Source: Thermaerobacter sp. FW80
Lineage (GTDB): Bacteria > Bacillota > Sulfobacillia > Thermaerobacterales > Thermaerobacteraceae
Assembly: GCF_004634385.1 (NCBI RefSeq)
Contig: NZ_CP037895.1
Span: forward strand, 1,215,245-1,279,244
Length of the DNA stretch: 64,000 nt
Direction of reading: 5' to 3'
Shown here: piece by piece, positions 54,664-63,300 of the stretch
How positions within the stretch are numbered: the stretch's first letter is position 1
Layout of the letters: every line of letters begins with the position of its first letter
Translations under genes and position numbers: made by a program
Notes under the pieces: model-generated
What the model was told of the DNA's origin: nothing
The model's input: the letters and a program-made list of their open reading frames with translations, nothing else
The model's database searches: none

Positions 54664-55101
54664 GTGAGCACCTGGTTGCTCGACGCCAACGTCATCGTGT
54701 ATTGCCTGGCTCGCGACCACATCCTGGCGAACCCGCAGGCCGCTCACCTTCACGAGCGCTTCGAGGCGCTCGACCGGGCCTTGGAGCGAGCCATCGCCGC
54801 GGGGCACCGGCTGCTCGTCACGCCCGTCGTGGTGGCCGGGGCGCTCTGTGTCCTAGAAGGCGCCTACCGCTACCGTCCTGCCGAGGCGGTCGCGGCCCTT
54901 CTCCAGTTCATCCGCACCCCTGAGGTCGACGTGGAAGACGAAGAGGCCGTCCTGGCCGGACTCCGCCACCATGCGGCAGGGCAGCTCGACTTCGTGGATG
55001 GGTACCTTGCGGCCAGGGCGTCGGGGGACGAGGACGTCCACTTGCTGACGAACGACCGCGGCATCGCAAGGCGCACCGGGGCGCGCGTTGTGCAGTGGTA
55101 A
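54664..55101 (+). CDS. PIN-domain (VapC-type) ribonuclease toxin
   Basis: A 145-residue PIN nuclease paired with the antitoxin just upstream. Key acidic residues are visible: Asp in TWLLDANVIVYCLARD, Asp in GQLDFVDGYLAAR and Asp in LLTNDRGIARRTG. The position usually held by Glu is in VVVAGALCVLEGAY, where the Glu is shifted by several residues relative to the paralogue at 51710 (VVVFETLL), so catalytic competence should be checked. GTG start at 54664. Confidence 0.87.
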   Translation: MSTWLLDANVIVYCLARDHILANPQAAHLHERFEALDRALERAIAAGHRLLVTPVVVAGALCVLEGAYRYRPAEAVAALLQFIRTPEVDVEDEEAVLAGLRHHAAGQLDFVDGYLAARASGDEDVHLLTNDRGIARRTGARVVQW

Positions 55102-55202
55102 GCCCTGGCCCGGGTGGCCCCCCGCGTTCTTTGGCCGGCACCAGGTCGAGGGACCGGTCCCGGCCAACCTGCTTTAACGTCCGCAGGGTGCGGGGGACGG
55201 GG

Positions 55203-55211
55203 TGCTACAAT
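55203..55211 (+). promoter_or_regulatory. extended -10 promoter element for hemE
   Basis: TGCTACAAT is an extended -10 (TGN plus TACAAT), 36 bp upstream of the hemE start. No good -35 is visible, as is common for extended -10 promoters. Confidence 0.5.
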
Positions 55212-55246
55212 GGCAGTAGATCCGTCGACGGCCAGGAGGGGTCCCG

Positions 55247-56311
55247 TTGACGCCCAGCCAGCGCTTCCTCGCCGCCTGCCGGCGGCAGCCCGTGGACCGG
55301 ACGCCCGTCTGGTTCATGCGCCAGGCGGGCCGCATCTTCCCGGAGTTCCGGGCGCTGCGGCGGCACTACGGGTTCGAGGAGCTCATGCAGCACCCGGACC
55401 TCTGCGCCGAGATCACCGTGATGCCCGTGGAGCGGCTGGGGGTCGACGCGGCCATCCTCTTCGCCGACATCATGACGCCGCTCAAGCCCCTGGGCGTCGA
55501 CTACCGCATCGAGCCCGGGGTGGGGCCGGTGGTGGGCCGGCCGCTGGCGTCGGCCGCGGACCTGGGGCGGCTGCGCCGGTTCGACCCCCGGGACGAACTG
55601 GCCCCGGTGCTGGAGACGGTGCGGCTGGTGCGGCGGGCGCTGGGCGAGCGGGTGCCGCTGATCGGCTTCGCCGGCGCGCCCTTCACCCTGGCCTGCTACC
55701 TGGTCGAGGGGCGCCCGTCGCGGGAGTTCCATCGCACCCGGGCGCTGATGTACGGCGATCCCGCCTTCTGGCACGGGCTGATGAAGCGGCTGGCGGAGAC
55801 GGTGCTGGAGTACCTGCGGGCCCAGGTGGAGGCCGGCGTCCAGGCGGTGCAGCTGTTCGACTCCTGGGTGGGCGGCCTCGGGCCCGCGGCGTACCGCCGG
55901 TTCGTCCTGCCCTACTCGCGCCGCGTGCTCGAGGGCCTGGCGGACCTCGGGGTGCCACGGATCCACTTCGGAACGGGGACCGCGGCCCTGCTGCCGCTGA
56001 TGGCCGAGGCCGGGGCGGAGGTGGTCGGCGTCGACTGGCGGGTCGACCTGGACCAGGCCTGGGCGGCCATCGGTCCGGAGCGGGCGATCCAGGGCAACCT
56101 CGATCCGGCGGCCCTGTTGGCGCCCTTCGCCCAGGTGGAGGAGCTGGCTCGCGACGTGCTGCGCCGGGCGGCGGGACGGCCCGGGCACATCTTCAACCTG
56201 GGCCACGGCGTGTTGCCCGAGACCCCCGTCGACCACCTGCGACGGCTCGTGGAGCTGGTGCATCGGGTGACGGAGCGGCCGGTGCAGCCGGCGCCCACGG
56301 CGGGGTCGTGA
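55247..56311 (+). CDS. hemE: uroporphyrinogen decarboxylase
   Basis: HemE converts uroporphyrinogen III to coproporphyrinogen III in heme synthesis. The 354-residue protein has the two family signatures, PVWFMRQAGRIFPEFRALR near the N-terminus and LIGFAGAPFTLACYLVEG in the middle, plus the catalytic Asp region IMTPLKPLGVDY and the C-terminal FNLGHGVLPETPVDHLRRLV. The TTG start at 55247 has an AGGAGGGG site. No other heme gene is adjacent, so it is not part of a hemEHY cluster here. Confidence 0.96.
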   Translation: MTPSQRFLAACRRQPVDRTPVWFMRQAGRIFPEFRALRRHYGFEELMQHPDLCAEITVMPVERLGVDAAILFADIMTPLKPLGVDYRIEPGVGPVVGRPLASAADLGRLRRFDPRDELAPVLETVRLVRRALGERVPLIGFAGAPFTLACYLVEGRPSREFHRTRALMYGDPAFWHGLMKRLAETVLEYLRAQVEAGVQAVQLFDSWVGGLGPAAYRRFVLPYSRRVLEGLADLGVPRIHFGTGTAALLPLMAEAGAEVVGVDWRVDLDQAWAAIGPERAIQGNLDPAALLAPFAQVEELARDVLRRAAGRPGHIFNLGHGVLPETPVDHLRRLVELVHRVTERPVQPAPTAGS

Positions 56312-56408
56312 CGGAGGGGGCGGACTGGGGGCGAGCCTGCAGGCGGCGGTGCCGAGAGGCCAGCAAGCGCCGCACCCCGGCAGGGGCCGGCGAGAGGGAG
56401 GGATCCCC

Positions 56409-56840
56409 ATGAGCATGGAGATGCTCGACATGTTCTTCGCGCCCATGCGCGAGGAGCTGGTGCGCCTGGGCTTCAAGGAGCTGCGGACGCCTGATGAGGT
56501 GGATCAGGCCATGGCCGAGGCCGAAGACGACACCACGACCCTGGTGGTGGTCAACTCCATGTGCGGCTGCGCCGGCGGCATCGCCCGCCCGGCGGTGGCC
56601 ATGGCCCTCGAGCACCCGCGGCGGCCCCAGCGCTGGCTGACGGTGTTCGCCAGCCAGGACCGCGAGGCGACGGCCCGCATGCGGGAGTACTTCACGGGGC
56701 AGCCGCCGTCCTCGCCGTCCATCGCCCTGCTCAAGGGCCGGCAGCTGGTGTACATGCTCCACCGCAGCGACATCGAGAACCGCACGCCGGAGGAGGTGGC
56801 CGCCGACCTCAAGGCCGCCTTCGACCGCTTCTGCGCCTGA
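56409..56840 (+). CDS. bacilliredoxin (BrxA/BrxB, YphP/YqiW family)
   Basis: A 143-residue thiol-disulfide protein with the characteristic Cys-Gly-Cys active site in VVNSMCGCAGGIARPAV. Bacilliredoxins remove bacillithiol from S-bacillithiolated proteins under oxidative stress; their presence supports a Firmicute host. MSMEMLDMFFAPMREELVRL and FTGQPPSSPSIALLKGRQLV also match. ATG 56409 follows GAGGGAGGGAT. It is followed by an OsmC-type gene, giving a small redox-defence pair. Confidence 0.93.
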   Translation: MSMEMLDMFFAPMREELVRLGFKELRTPDEVDQAMAEAEDDTTTLVVVNSMCGCAGGIARPAVAMALEHPRRPQRWLTVFASQDREATARMREYFTGQPPSSPSIALLKGRQLVYMLHRSDIENRTPEEVAADLKAAFDRFCA

Positions 56841-56903
56841 GGCCGGAGGGCGCGGCGGGGGCGGCGCGGGCCGACGGCGGGGCCGGCGATCGGAGGAATG
56901 CCC

Positions 56904-57377
56904 ATGAAGCGGGGCACGGTGCGCTGGAAGGAAGGCAGCCACTACGTCGGCGCCAACGATCTGGGCCTGGAGGTGCCGTTCCAGGGGCCGCCGCGGGAGG
57001 GGGAGCGGCGGGTGGCGCCGTCGCCCAAGGACCTGGTGCTGCTGGGGTTGGGCGGCTGCACCGCCGTCGACGTCGTGGAGATCCTCCACAAGATGCGGCA
57101 GCCCCTGGGCGCGCTGATCGTCGATCTGGAGGCGGAGGAGTCCGCGGAGCACCCCAAGGTGTTCACGCGGGTGCGGCTGGTGTACCGGCTGGAGGGACAC
57201 GGTCTCGACCCCGAGCGGGCGGTGCGGGCCGTGACGCTGAGCCAGCAGAAGTACTGCGGCGTCAGCGCCATGATCGGCCGCACCGCGGCCATCCACTACG
57301 CCGTCGAGGTCAACGGGCAGCGGGTGCACGAGGGCACGGCCGGGGAGGCGGTCCCGACGGCTGACGGCGGCGTCTGA
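56904..57377 (+). CDS. OsmC/Ohr-family protein
   Basis: A 157-residue OsmC-fold protein. The two reactive cysteines are in LGLGGCTAVDVVEIL and SQQKYCGVSAMIG. OsmC and Ohr proteins reduce organic hydroperoxides; this variant is the YhfA-like general OsmC branch, whose substrate is not settled. ATG 56904 has CGGAGG at the right distance, whereas ATG 56898 is too close to it. Downstream of the bacilliredoxin by 63 bp. Confidence 0.9.
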   Translation: MKRGTVRWKEGSHYVGANDLGLEVPFQGPPREGERRVAPSPKDLVLLGLGGCTAVDVVEILHKMRQPLGALIVDLEAEESAEHPKVFTRVRLVYRLEGHGLDPERAVRAVTLSQQKYCGVSAMIGRTAAIHYAVEVNGQRVHEGTAGEAVPTADGGV

Positions 57378-57694
57378 ACCGGGCTCGGCGACGCCCGCGG
57401 GTGACCGCGGCGAGGTGGGGGCCCTGGTCGGGGATGCGGCGGCCTCGGTGCCACCGGGTCCCCGGGACGGGGATCCGGCCGCCGCGGCGCCGGCCCGGCG
57501 GCGGTGGGCCCGACGGCGGTGCCGGAACTCGCCAACGGGGCGCGCCGTCGGGCCGCAGGCAGAGGGGCGCGGCCCGGCGGCGGCGTTCCCGGTCGTAGGC
57601 GACGGCGTTCCCGGCCCCCGTTGGCGTGGGGGTGTTGGGGTGCAGACGTGGCCGGCCAGCCAGGCGCCGACCGGCCGGGGCCGGCCGGCTCCGC
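57378..57694. other. convergent intergenic region, no feature seen
   Basis: GC-rich stretch between the OsmC gene and the TSUP gene, whose 3' ends face each other. No hairpin with a T-run or other feature is recognisable. Confidence 0.4.
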
Positions 57695-58585
57695 TCAGTC
57701 GGTCGCCGGGTGCTGGACCTGGGAGACGGCCGTCCGGCGGCTGCGCACCGCCACCTGCACCAGCAGCCCGCCGCATACGGCGGCCACCACGACGTAGCCG
57801 GCCGCCCGCGCCAGGCCGGTGACGCCGGCGGCGCCGAAGAGGGTGCGCAGGTTCACCAGCAGCACCGCCGTGCCCACCAGCACCCCCAGCACCTGCGCGG
57901 GCAGCTTGCGGGCCATCCAGGCCGCCAGCGGGGCCGCCACCGCGCCGCCGGCCACCAGGGCGGCCACCTGGGCCCACGCCACCGCCTCCCACCCCAGGCT
58001 CAGCGCGAAACCCAGGGTCGCGGAGAGGGCGACGGCGAACTCCGCGATGGAGACCGAGCCCACCACCTGGTGGGGCGGCAGCGTCCCCCGCACCATCAGC
58101 GCCGGCGTCGCGATGGGCCCCCACCCGCCGCCGCCCGTCGCATCCAGCAGGCCCGCCACGAAGCCCAGGGGCACCACGTAGCGGAGCCGGATGCGAGGTG
58201 GCCGCGGACGGCGGGGGGTCGAAGCCAGGGCGAACCGCACGAGGATGTAGACGCCCAGGATCAGGAGGAACCCGGCCACCAGGGGCCGGACCCGCGCCGC
58301 CGGCAGCGACGACAGCAGCACGGCCCCGAGGAAGGCGCCGACGGCGCCCGGCAGCACCAGTCCCCGCAGGGTCGGCTTGTGCCAATTGCCCAGCCGCCAG
58401 TGGGCGAGCCCCGACAGGGCCGTGGTGATGGTCTCCGCCAGGTGGACCGAGGCGGAGGCGGCCGCGGGGGTCAGGCCGTAGAGCAGCAGGAGCGAGGACG
58501 ACGTCACCCCGTAGGCCATGCCCAGGGCGCCGTCGACCAGCTGGGCGACGAGCCCGACCAGGGCGAAGACCAGCAAGCGGTGCAA
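57695..58585 (-). CDS. sulfite exporter TauE/SafE (TSUP) family transporter
   Basis: A 296-residue membrane protein with about eight helices in two TSUP repeats, carrying FALVGLVAQLVDGALGMAYG at the N-terminus and GFVAGLLDATGGGGWGPIAT in the second half. The family exports sulfite, sulfoacetate or related organosulfur anions; the substrate is unknown here. The TTG at 58585 follows a strong GGGGAGGTGG site. A longer in-frame start at 58777 would add 64 low-complexity residues and is unlikely. Confidence 0.88.
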   Translation of the reverse strand: MHRLLVFALVGLVAQLVDGALGMAYGVTSSSLLLLYGLTPAAASASVHLAETITTALSGLAHWRLGNWHKPTLRGLVLPGAVGAFLGAVLLSSLPAARVRPLVAGFLLILGVYILVRFALASTPRRPRPPRIRLRYVVPLGFVAGLLDATGGGGWGPIATPALMVRGTLPPHQVVGSVSIAEFAVALSATLGFALSLGWEAVAWAQVAALVAGGAVAAPLAAWMARKLPAQVLGVLVGTAVLLVNLRTLFGAAGVTGLARAAGYVVVAAVCGGLLVQVAVRSRRTAVSQVQHPATD

Positions 58586-58855
58586 GGGTTGCCACCTCCC
58601 CGAGGCCGCGGGACCGGCGGTGGGCGGACATCCGGCGGTGGGAACGGCCCCTTCGGCGCGGTGGGTCGCCGGGCTTGCGCCGGCTGCCGGGGCGGGCGCC
58701 TTGCCGCCGTGACCCGCCGCGGTCCCGTGGGCGGCCGGCCCGCCGGGCCGGGCGTCGCTCCCGGGCCGCGCGGGCACGTGTCACGGACCACCCTATGGGC
58801 CGCTGGGGCCCTCGGTGCGTGTCCGAGGTGCCTACCGGGGCCGTCGCCGGCCGGC

Positions 58856-58868
58856 GGCCGGTTCGTCC
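58856..58868 (-). repeat. GGACGAACCGGCC motif copy 14
   Basis: Exact 13-mer on the reverse strand, in the divergent intergenic region between the TSUP gene and dnaE. Confidence 0.75.
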
Positions 58869-58887
58869 CCGTCCATCCCCGCCACCG

Positions 58888-58931
58888 GCTATTGTCGAGA
58901 ATTTTAATTGACTTAATCAGATTGCGACAAC
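58888..58931. promoter_or_regulatory. AT-rich island upstream of dnaE with TTGTCG/CGACAA inverted repeat
   Basis: A short AT-rich patch (AGAATTTTAATTGACTTAAT at its centre) is framed by TTGTCG (58892-58897) and its inverted copy CGACAA (58925-58930). It sits 80 bp before dnaE. It should contain the dnaE promoter, although no pair of -35 and -10 boxes is unambiguous. Confidence 0.45.
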
Positions 58932-59011
58932 GGGTCTGCGGGGCGGGATGCCAGGACCCGCGCGGCTCTCTGGCGAAGGTGGACAGGAACCGCGAGACCG
59001 GAGGGGTGGCG

Positions 59012-62000
59012 ATGCAGCCCTTCGTCCACCTGCACGTCCACAGCGAGTACAGCCTGCTGGACGGCGCCGCCCGCGTCGGCGAGCTGGCCGCCCGGGCGGC
59101 GGAGCTGGGCATGCCCGCCCTGGCCCTGACGGACCACGGCGTCATGTACGGGGCCATCGACTTCTACAAGGCGTGTAAGCAGCACGGCATCAAGCCCATC
59201 ATCGGCTGCGAGCTCTACCTGGCGCGGCGTACCCGCCACGACCGCGAGCCCAAGGTGGACGACCAGTCCTACCACCTGCTGGCCCTGGCGCAGAACGAGA
59301 CGGGGTACCGCAACCTGATCAAGATCGTCTCCCGGGCCTACGCCGAGGGGTTCTACTACAAGCCGCGGGCCGACAAGGAGCTGCTGGCCGAGCACAGCGA
59401 GGGCCTGATCGTCACGTCGGGGTGCATCGGCAGCGAGATCCCGCGGCTGCTCCTGGAGGGGCGGGACGAAGAGGCGCTCCGCGCCGTGCGCTGGTACCTG
59501 GAGGTCTTCGGCGACCGCTTCTACTTCGAGATCCAGGACCACGGCCTGCCCGAGGAGCGGCGGGCGTACGCCCGCATCCTGGAGCTGGCCCGGCGGTTCG
59601 ACGTGCCCGTGGTGGCGACCAACGACGTCCACTACCTGCACCGCGAGGACGCCGCCGCCCACGAGGTGCTGCTCTGCATCCAGACCGGCAAGACCCTCGA
59701 CGACCCCAGCCGCATGCGCTTCGAGGGGTCGGAGTTCTACCTCAAGAGCCCGGAGGAGATGGCGACGGTCTTCCGCGACGTGCCCGAGGCCCTGGCGAAC
59801 ACGGTCAAGCTGGCCGAGCGCTGCGAGCTGGAGTTCGAGTTCGGCCGGTTCCTCCTGCCCCACTACGAGGTGCCGGAGGGGCACGACGCCGCCTCCTACC
59901 TGCGCTACCTGTGCGAGACCAAGCTGCCCGAGCGCTATCCCGACGCCGGCAGCGAGGTGTGGGACCGGCTCAACCACGAGCTCGAGGTCATCACCCGGAT
60001 GGGTTACCCGGCCTACTTCTTGATCGTGTGGGATTTCGTCGACTACGCCCGCCGCAACGGGATCGCCGTGGGGCCCGGCCGGGGCTCGGCGGCGGGCAGC
60101 CTGGTGGCCTACGTCCTCGGGATCACGGACATCGACCCGCTGCGCTACAACCTGCTCTTCGAGCGGTTCCTGAACCCCGAGCGGGTGACCATGCCCGACA
60201 TCGACATCGACTTCGACGACCACCGGCGGGACGAGGTCATCGACTACGTGGTCCGCAAGTACGGGCGCGACCGGGTGGCCCAGATCATCACCTTCGGCCG
60301 CATGCTGGCGCGGGCGGTGATCCGCGACGTGGGGCGGGTCATGGGCCTGCCCTACGGCGAGGTGGACAAGATCGCCAAGATGGTGCCGGCCCAGCTGGGC
60401 ATCACCTTGGACCAGGCGCTGGAGGCGAGCCCGGAGCTCCGGCAGGCCTACGAGCAGCAGCCGGTGGTCCGCCAGCTGGTGGACATGGCCCGCAAGCTGG
60501 AGGGGATGCCCCGCCACGCCTCGGTCCACGCCGCCGGCGTGGTGATCGGCCGCGACCCCCTGATGGAGCACGTGCCCCTGCAGCGGATGCAGGACGGCTC
60601 CACCGTCACCCAGTTCCCCATGACCACCCTGGAGGAGCTGGGCCTCCTGAAGATGGACTTCCTCGGCCTCCGCACCCTGCACGTGATCCAGGAGACCGAG
60701 GCGCTGATCAACGCCACCGGGGCGCGGGACGTCTTGGCGGACGAACCCGGCCCCGGCGCGGCGGACCCCGGGCCCTCCCCGGCGGGCGACGCGGCCAGCG
60801 GCGCGACCGGCGACGCCGCCGGCGGGCCGCAGGGCGACGCCGCTGGCCGCCCGACGGGCGATGCCCGTAGCGGGCCGATGGGCGATGGCAGCGGGCCGAC
60901 GGGCGGCGTCGGCGATGGGCTGACGGGAGGCGGCGGCCGCCGCCGGGGTGAAGGGGCCGGTCCTCGGCGGGCCGCCGGATCCGATCCGGCCCACGGCCTG
61001 GCGGTCGCGGCCCGGGGCCCGGCGATGGCCGGGGACGGCCCCACGCCCACCGCCCCCGCCCGTCCCTTCCGGGTCAAGGACATCCCCCTGGACGACCGGG
61101 CCACCTTCGAGGCCATGAGCCGGGGCGAGACCGCGGCCATGTTCCAGGTGGAGTCGTCGGGCTTCACCCAGATGCTGCGGTCCCTCAAGCCGTCCAGCAT
61201 CGAGGACCTGATCGCCGCCGTCGCCCTCTTCCGCCCGGGCCCGCTGGGCAGCGGCATGGTGGACGACTTCATCAAGCGCAAGCACGGCCAGGTGCCGGTG
61301 GAGTACCCGCACCCGTGGCTCGAGCCGATCCTGAAGGAGACCTACGGGACCATCGTCTACCAGGAGCAGGTCATGCAGATCGCCAGCGTGATGGCGGGCT
61401 TCACGCTGGGCGAGGCCGACCTGTTGCGGCGGGCCATGGGCAAGAAGAAGCCCGAGGAGATGCAGAAGCAGCGGGAGAAGTTCCTGGCCGGGGCGGCGGC
61501 CAAGGGCATCGACCGCCAGCTGGCCGAGCGCATCTTCGACCTGATGGAGTACTTCGCCGGCTACGGGTTCAACAAGAGCCACTCCGCCGCCTACGGCTAC
61601 CTGGCCTACGTCACCGCCTACCTCAAGACCCACTACCCGGCGCCCTACATGGCCGCCACCCTGAGCAGCGTGATGAGCAACGCCGACCGGGTGGCGGAAT
61701 ACATCGGCGAGTGCCGGCGCCTCGGCATCCCGGTGCTGCCGCCGGACATCAACGAGAGCCAAGCCCGCTTCACCGTGGTGCCCGACCCCCGGGGGCCGGG
61801 CGGCCAGGCGATCCGCTACGGTCTGGCGGCGGTGAAGAACGTGGGCTTCGGCGCCATCGAGTCCATCGTGGCCGCGCGGGAGGCGGGGGGGCCCTTCCGC
61901 TCCCTGGACGACTTCTGCCGCCGGGTGGACCTGCGCCAGGTGAACCGGCGGGCCCTGGAGAGCCTGATCAAGGCCGGCGCCTTCGACTGCCTGGGCCACC

Positions 62001-63067
62001 CCCGGGCGCGGCTCCTGGCTGGCCTCGAGGAGGTCATGGAGCGGGCCCAGCGCTGGCAGAGGGAGCGGGAGACGGGCCAGGTCTCGTTGCTGGACCTGAC
62101 CGCCGCGCTGGCGGGGGCGGGATCCGCGACGGGCGGCCGGCAGCGGGCCGCCGAGGGGACGGGCGGTGGCCCCGGGGCTGCCACCGGGGAGCCGGTGGGC
62201 CGCGACGGGGCGGCCCCTGCCGGGGGGCGGGGGCGGAACGCCGCGGCCGCGGCCGGTTCGTCCGGACGAACTGGCCCCGGGCAGGCTGCGGTCGACGGGG
62301 CGACCGGCGCCGCCGGGGGCGGGGCGACCGGATCCCCGGCGGTGGCACCGGCGGGGTCGAATGGCCCCGCGGCCGATGCGGCTGCCGCCCTGTGGGGGGA
62401 CGACGTCACCCCGCTGCCGCCCGTGGACGAGTGGCCCCCGAACCGGAAGCTGGCCATGGAGAAGGAGGTCCTGGGCCTCTACCTGTCGGGCCATCCGCTG
62501 GCCCACTACGAGCGGGAGCTGGCCCGGCGGGTGACGGCCACCACCCGCCAGCTGGCGGAGCGGGAGGACGGCGCCCGGGTCCAGGTGGGCGGCCTGGTCC
62601 AGGGGGTGCGGCGCATCACCACCCGCGGCGGCGAGTTGATGGCCTTCGTGCAGCTGGAGGACCTGGAGGGTTCGGTGGAGGTGGTGGTCTTCCCGCGGAC
62701 CTACGCCGAGGCGGCGGAGGCCCTGCAGGAGGACGCGGTCGTCGTCGTCCGGGGCCGGGTCGACCGCCGGGAGGAAGAGGAACCCCCCAAGGTGGTGGCG
62801 GAGGCGATCTGGCCCCTGGTGACGGGCAAGCGGCTGGTGGTGGCGCTGCCGGCGGGCGGCGACGCCGAGGCCGTCGAGGGCGTGCTGGCCCAGGTGCGCG
62901 GCGCCTGCCAGCGGTACCCGGGCACCTCGCCGGTGGTCCTGGTCTTCCCCGGGCGCCAGCACGCCCTGCAGGTCGACGCCCAGTACTGGGTGACGCCGCG
63001 GCCCGAGCTCCTGCAGGACCTGGCCCGGGTGGTGGGCGACGACGGGTTCTACCTGGACGACCACTGA
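59012..63067 (+). CDS. dnaE: DNA polymerase III subunit alpha (DnaE)
   Basis: The replicative polymerase, 1351 residues. A PHP domain opens the protein (VHLHVHSEYSLLDGAARVGE, ALALTDHGVMYGAIDF). The polymerase active site follows, with GPGRGSAAGSLVAYVLGI, the Asp pair in MPDIDIDFDD (about residue 395) and the third Asp in LKMDFLGLRTLH (about 549). Helix-hairpin-helix and OB-fold parts close the C-terminus (VQVGGLVQGVRRITTRGGEL). Two Gly/Ala-rich inserts, at about residues 570-685 and 1030-1130, explain a length some 200 above normal; the first has 8-residue repeats like TGDAAGGP. ATG 59012 has a GGAGGGG site. Confidence 0.97.
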   Translation: MQPFVHLHVHSEYSLLDGAARVGELAARAAELGMPALALTDHGVMYGAIDFYKACKQHGIKPIIGCELYLARRTRHDREPKVDDQSYHLLALAQNETGYRNLIKIVSRAYAEGFYYKPRADKELLAEHSEGLIVTSGCIGSEIPRLLLEGRDEEALRAVRWYLEVFGDRFYFEIQDHGLPEERRAYARILELARRFDVPVVATNDVHYLHREDAAAHEVLLCIQTGKTLDDPSRMRFEGSEFYLKSPEEMATVFRDVPEALANTVKLAERCELEFEFGRFLLPHYEVPEGHDAASYLRYLCETKLPERYPDAGSEVWDRLNHELEVITRMGYPAYFLIVWDFVDYARRNGIAVGPGRGSAAGSLVAYVLGITDIDPLRYNLLFERFLNPERVTMPDIDIDFDDHRRDEVIDYVVRKYGRDRVAQIITFGRMLARAVIRDVGRVMGLPYGEVDKIAKMVPAQLGITLDQALEASPELRQAYEQQPVVRQLVDMARKLEGMPRHASVHAAGVVIGRDPLMEHVPLQRMQDGSTVTQFPMTTLEELGLLKMDFLGLRTLHVIQETEALINATGARDVLADEPGPGAADPGPSPAGDAASGATGDAAGGPQGDAAGRPTGDARSGPMGDGSGPTGGVGDGLTGGGGRRRGEGAGPRRAAGSDPAHGLAVAARGPAMAGDGPTPTAPARPFRVKDIPLDDRATFEAMSRGETAAMFQVESSGFTQMLRSLKPSSIEDLIAAVALFRPGPLGSGMVDDFIKRKHGQVPVEYPHPWLEPILKETYGTIVYQEQVMQIASVMAGFTLGEADLLRRAMGKKKPEEMQKQREKFLAGAAAKGIDRQLAERIFDLMEYFAGYGFNKSHSAAYGYLAYVTAYLKTHYPAPYMAATLSSVMSNADRVAEYIGECRRLGIPVLPPDINESQARFTVVPDPRGPGGQAIRYGLAAVKNVGFGAIESIVAAREAGGPFRSLDDFCRRVDLRQVNRRALESLIKAGAFDCLGHPRARLLAGLEEVMERAQRWQRERETGQVSLLDLTAALAGAGSATGGRQRAAEGTGGGPGAATGEPVGRDGAAPAGGRGRNAAAAAGSSGRTGPGQAAVDGATGAAGGGATGSPAVAPAGSNGPAADAAAALWGDDVTPLPPVDEWPPNRKLAMEKEVLGLYLSGHPLAHYERELARRVTATTRQLAEREDGARVQVGGLVQGVRRITTRGGELMAFVQLEDLEGSVEVVVFPRTYAEAAEALQEDAVVVVRGRVDRREEEEPPKVVAEAIWPLVTGKRLVVALPAGGDAEAVEGVLAQVRGACQRYPGTSPVVLVFPGRQHALQVDAQYWVTPRPELLQDLARVVGDDGFYLDDH
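62251..62263 (-). repeat. GGACGAACCGGCC motif copy 15, half of a palindrome
   Basis: Exact 13-mer on the reverse strand in the second low-complexity insert of dnaE, immediately abutting a forward GGACGAACTGGCC (62264-62276). Confidence 0.75.
62264..62276 (+). repeat. variant motif GGACGAACTGGCC, second half of the dnaE palindrome
   Basis: Differs from the consensus at one base and is head-to-head with copy 15, making a 26-bp palindrome with a single mismatched position. Confidence 0.65.
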
Positions 63068-63300
63068 CCCCGGGGTGCGTCGGGAAGGGCACGGTGCCAT
63101 CCCCGGTCCCGTGCGGTGCCGGGGACCGGGGCCGGCCGGCAGCCGTCCACCGGTCGACCCGGCCGTTCGCGTCGGCATGGGGCCGCAGCCGGGAGCCGCC
63201 ACAGGGCCGAAGGCAGGATGCAGGAGGCCGGGAGCCCGGGAGGCCGGGAGAACCGGCGTGGGGGGCCCGCCGGAGGCGGGCCGACGAGGAGGGAAGCCCG

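Noticed and set aside
55591-55603. GGACGAACTGGCC in hemE as a full member of the motif family
   Set aside because: It differs by one base and lies in an ordinary coding segment (Arg-Asp-Glu-Leu-Ala), so codon coincidence is possible; listed only as a variant.
57626-59011. Upstream extension of dnaE by 462 codons in the same frame
   Set aside because: The extension is antisense to the TSUP gene; the ATG at 59012 with its ribosome site begins exactly at the PHP domain.
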